From Hyphomicrobiales bacterium (lineage in GTDB: Bacteria; Pseudomonadota; Alphaproteobacteria; Rhizobiales; Xanthobacteraceae), in the NCBI GenBank assembly GCA_017304505.1, contig JAFKKQ010000481.1, positions 1,005 to 8,458 on the forward strand: DNA of 7,454 nt, given 5' to 3'. Under the pieces are notes generated by a model. It was not told the origin of the DNA and searched no databases. It saw nothing but the letters and a program-made list of their open reading frames with translations. Position 1 is the first letter of the stretch. The number at the start of each line of letters is the position of its first letter. The position numbers and the translations under genes were made by a program. Shown here piece by piece: positions 4,950 through 7,454 of the stretch.

Positions 4950-6383
4950 CTACAGCACCTTGCCCGGATTGAGGATGCCCTTCGGATCAAGCGTGCGCTT
5001 GAGTGTCTTCATCAGGTCGTAGGCCACCGGGTCCTTGATCCTCGGCAGGTAGTCGCGCTTAACGATGCCGACGCCGTGCTCAGCGGAAACCGAGCCGCCG
5101 TATTTCAGCACGATCTTGTAGACGACCTCGTTCATGTCGTCCCAGCGCTTGAGATACTCGGCTTTGTCGGCCCCGACCGGCTGGGTGATGTTGTAGTGGA
5201 TGTTGCCGTCGCCGACGTGGCCAAACGGCATCGGCCGGCAGCCGGGAATGAGCTTGATGGCTGCGGCGTTGGCTTCCTCGATGAACGCCGGGATGTTGGC
5301 GACTGGCACCGACACGTCGTGTTTGATCGAGCCGCCTTCGCGGCTTTGCAATTCGCCGAACAGTTCGCGGATGCGCCAGAACGCCTTGGCTTGCTCGAAG
5401 CTTTCGGCGATGGTCGCGTCAAGCACGAGCCCTTTTTCCAGACCGTCGGCGAGAATCTGCTCCATCGACTCGCGCAGGCCGCTCTCGCGCTGCGACGACA
5501 ACTCGATGAGAACGAGGTAGGGCGAGCGGGTGGCAAGAGGATCGCGCGTGGTGCCGCTGGAATGCTTGAGTACGATGTCGACGCCCTCGCGCGACATGAT
5601 CTCGAAGCTCGTGACGCCGCCGGCGGTCACTTGCGAGGCCAGCCCGAGCAGATCGACCGCGGCTTGCACGGATGGCACTGCGGCCCATGCGGTTTCGACG
5701 GACTTCGGCCGCGGCACCAGACGCAGCACGGCCGCCGTGATGACACCGAGCGTGCCTTCGGCGCCGATGAAAAGGTCGCGCAGGTCGTAGCCGGTGTTGT
5801 CCTTCTTCAACTTGTTGAGGTTGTTCATGATGCGGCCATCGGCCAGCACCACCTCGAGGCCGAGGGCATGCGAGCGCGCGATGCCGTGCGCGAGGGCTGC
5901 CGTGCCGCCGGCATTGGTCGAGAGATTGCCGCCGATGGTACAGCTTCCCTCCGATGGCAGGAGCTGCGGATAGAGGCGGTCGACATTGGCTGCGGCTTCG
6001 CGTGTGCGCTGGAGCGTGACGCCGGCCTCAACGGTGATGGTGTTGGATACGGCATCGACCTCGCGAATCTTGTCGAGCCGTTGCAGCGACAGCACCACCT
6101 CGCCGTTGTGCGGGATCTGGCCGCCGACCAGCCCGGTGTTGCCGCCCTGCGGCACGATGGCGGTCGACGTTTCGTTGGCGATCTTCAGGATTTCGGAGAC
6201 TTCGGCGGTCGAGCCCGGCCGCAGGATGGCCGGTGAGTGGCCGGTCCACAGCGCGCGGTGCTCGACCAGGAACGGCGCCTGCTTCTCGGGATCGGTGACC
6301 GCATTCTTCTCGCCGACGATGGCGATCATACGAGACAGGACGGCGGGGGATGCGGTGATGTTCGGTTTGGTCATGTCATTCAT
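4950..6383 (-). CDS. FAD-binding D-2-hydroxyacid dehydrogenase (D-2-hydroxyglutarate/D-lactate dehydrogenase type)
   Basis: The 477-aa product has the layout of the VAO/PCMH flavoprotein group: a FAD-binding_4 domain (about residues 45-230) and a FAD-oxidase_C domain (about 235-475). Visible FAD-binding motifs are PQGGNTGLVGG (78-88), IGGNLSTNAGG (150-160) and the GAEGTLGVIT segment (207-216). The C-terminal domain has GHVGDGNIHYN (388-398; H389, H396, N398) and SAEHG (E435, H436). These correspond to the metal and substrate residues of D-2-hydroxyglutarate dehydrogenases. FWRIRE (336-341) and K354 in IKHDVSVPV are also as expected. It ends NPGKVL, typical of the family. Likely reaction: oxidation of a D-2-hydroxyacid to the 2-oxoacid, passing electrons to an electron carrier. 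Which acid cannot be read from the sequence; 2-hydroxyglutarate, lactate and related acids are all possible. The ATG at 6383 is chosen over a TTG at 6419. GGAAAG lies 8 nt upstream, and the start overlaps the Sua5 gene's end by 8 nt. Confidence 0.95.
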   Translation of the reverse strand: MNDMTKPNITASPAVLSRMIAIVGEKNAVTDPEKQAPFLVEHRALWTGHSPAILRPGSTAEVSEILKIANETSTAIVPQGGNTGLVGGQIPHNGEVVLSLQRLDKIREVDAVSNTITVEAGVTLQRTREAAANVDRLYPQLLPSEGSCTIGGNLSTNAGGTAALAHGIARSHALGLEVVLADGRIMNNLNKLKKDNTGYDLRDLFIGAEGTLGVITAAVLRLVPRPKSVETAWAAVPSVQAAVDLLGLASQVTAGGVTSFEIMSREGVDIVLKHSSGTTRDPLATRSPYLVLIELSSQRESGLRESMEQILADGLEKGLVLDATIAESFEQAKAFWRIRELFGELQSREGGSIKHDVSVPVANIPAFIEEANAAAIKLIPGCRPMPFGHVGDGNIHYNITQPVGADKAEYLKRWDDMNEVVYKIVLKYGGSVSAEHGVGIVKRDYLPRIKDPVAYDLMKTLKRTLDPKGILNPGKVL

Positions 6384-7443
6384 GGGACAGACTTTCCTTC
6401 GGCGCTGCCGCCCTGGCAAGTCGATCGTTAATGGCTTCGCCGAGGCCGGTCATGGGCACGCGCATGACGGCGATGGCGGCCGTGTCCGCCTGGTCGAGCG
6501 TGCGCAGATCGGAAAACAGGTTTGCCGCCGCCTCGATCAGATCCCCGGATGGCGACAGATTGAGGACGCGGATGGCTTGCTCCGCGCCGGGCGGCAGGCC
6601 CGCGCCGAACGCCAGCAGGGCCTCGCCGTGGCCGACGCGGTCGGCGTTGAGACGGACTCTGGCCCTCGGCGCATAGTGCGAGGTCATCATGCCCGGCGCG
6701 ATCAGGGTTTCCGGATCGATGCCGCCGGCCGGCACATCCTCCAGATCGGCGCCAAGATCGGTGCCAAGCGCACGGATGATGTCCTCGCGCGGGAGGCCCC
6801 CGGGGCGCAGCAGCAGCGGCCGGCGGTCGAGCAAGGCGATGATGGTGGATTCAACGCCGACCGGCGTCGGACCGCCATCGAGGATCAGGTCGATCCGGCC
6901 ACTGAGATCGTGGAAGACATGCTGCGCGGTGGTGGGCGAGACATGGCCGGAGCGGTTGGCGGAGGGCGCGACGATGGGCCGGCCAAGCTTGCTGAGGATG
7001 CACCGGGCGACGTCGTGGCTTGGCACCCGCACCGCGATGCTGTCGAGACCCGCGGTTGCGAGGTCCGTCACCGGGCAGCCGGCGCGCTTCTTCAGCACCA
7101 AGGTCAGCGGTCCCGGCCAGAATCGGGCGGCGAGCTTCTCCGCGGCAGCGTCAAACACCGCGAGGCGTTTGGCGGCAGCCAGATCGCCGACGTGGGCGAT
7201 CAGCGGGTTGAACGACGGCCGGCCTTTGGCGGCATAGAGCCGGGCGACGGCTGGTCCGTTGGTGGCGTCGGCGCCGAGGCCATAGACGGTTTCTGTGGGA
7301 AACGCGACCAGGCCGCCACCGGCGAGGCAGGCTGCAGCTTCGGCGATGGCCGCGGGTTCGGCCGGCATGAGGCGGGTGGCAATGCCGTTGGCTGCCGCGG
7401 AATTTCTTGTCTTGGTTGTCGTTTTATCGAGGCCCTGCACCAT
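6376..7443 (-). CDS. sua5: L-threonylcarbamoyladenylate synthase (Sua5/TsaC2 type)
   Basis: The 355-aa protein makes threonylcarbamoyl-AMP from threonine, bicarbonate and ATP, the first step of t6A formation at position 37 of ANN-decoding tRNAs. The N-terminal YrdC/TsaC domain (about residues 28-220) shows FPTETVYGLG (48-57), KGRPSFNPL (73-81), APSANRSG (159-166), GVESTII (196-202) and LLRPGG (211-216). A Sua5-specific C-terminal domain follows, with PGMMTSHYAPRA (250-261) and GLGEAINDRLARAAA (333-347). The ATG at 7443 has a GGTGA site 6 nt upstream. The first 25 residues are an extension, and Met26 (ATG at 7368) is an alternative start. Length is close to that usual for Sua5. All key motifs are intact. 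It is the first gene of the minus-strand pair with the D-2-hydroxyacid dehydrogenase; the 8-nt overlap suggests coupled translation. Confidence 0.97.
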   Translation of the reverse strand: MVQGLDKTTTKTRNSAAANGIATRLMPAEPAAIAEAAACLAGGGLVAFPTETVYGLGADATNGPAVARLYAAKGRPSFNPLIAHVGDLAAAKRLAVFDAAAEKLAARFWPGPLTLVLKKRAGCPVTDLATAGLDSIAVRVPSHDVARCILSKLGRPIVAPSANRSGHVSPTTAQHVFHDLSGRIDLILDGGPTPVGVESTIIALLDRRPLLLRPGGLPREDIIRALGTDLGADLEDVPAGGIDPETLIAPGMMTSHYAPRARVRLNADRVGHGEALLAFGAGLPPGAEQAIRVLNLSPSGDLIEAAANLFSDLRTLDQADTAAIAVMRVPMTGLGEAINDRLARAAAPKESLSHE

Positions 7444-7454
7444 AGCCGTTCACC

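Noticed and set aside
4788..6236. Plus-strand open frame of 482 codons antisense to the flavoprotein gene
   Set aside because: It is the complement of a gene with complete FAD and metal motifs. Its Arg/Ala/Asp-rich composition is typical of antisense frames in GC-rich DNA, and it has no recognisable domain.
1..7454. Defence system, mobile element, CRISPR array, tRNA or rRNA
   Set aside because: No transposase, integrase, recombinase, spaced repeats or RNA-gene signatures were seen. The gene content is chromosomal core or conserved hypothetical.

Overview
The window looks like a chromosomal segment of a GC-rich alphaproteobacterium, most likely of the Hyphomicrobiales (Bradyrhizobium/Rhodopseudomonas-like). 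This rests on the high G+C throughout and on a TIGR02301-family gene. It also rests on an SRAP protein and small hypothetical proteins that resemble rhizobial ones from memory; no database search was possible. I see no mobile element, CRISPR array, tRNA or rRNA. Most of the content is ordinary housekeeping and conserved-hypothetical genes.

Layout. At the left edge, on the minus strand, is ygfZ (folate/iron-sulfur maturation), nearly complete, with its last few codons outside the window. A 293-nt divergent gap separates it from a plus-strand response regulator with two receiver domains, the first of them degenerate. The response regulator converges on an 88-aa hypothetical gene on the minus strand. 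Upstream of that gene is a likely minus-strand transcription unit read right to left: a 173-aa uncharacterised gene, a Nudix hydrolase (ATGA start/stop overlap), then a TIGR02301-family exported protein. On the plus strand, divergent from this unit, are an SRAP (YedK/HMCES-like) DNA-protein crosslink protein and a 67-aa exported protein. The right third is a minus-strand pair read right to left, Sua5/TsaC2 (tRNA t6A synthesis) and a D-2-hydroxyacid dehydrogenase-type flavoprotein, overlapping by 8 nt.

The part most worth a second look is the SRAP gene. Compared with the family as I know it, about 40 residues are missing in frame, and the missing segment normally carries the catalytic glutamate of the [F/Y]EW motif. 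The catalytic Cys2, the Asn and the His remain. The C-terminus, QGSLF, resembles the bacterial sliding-clamp-binding pentapeptide. The bases encoding that tail and its stop codon are repeated three times in tandem with a 15-bp period.

The genes do not form one pathway. The clearest linked groups are Sua5 with the flavoprotein, and the uncharacterised gene with Nudix and TIGR02301. Promoter and terminator calls are tentative.
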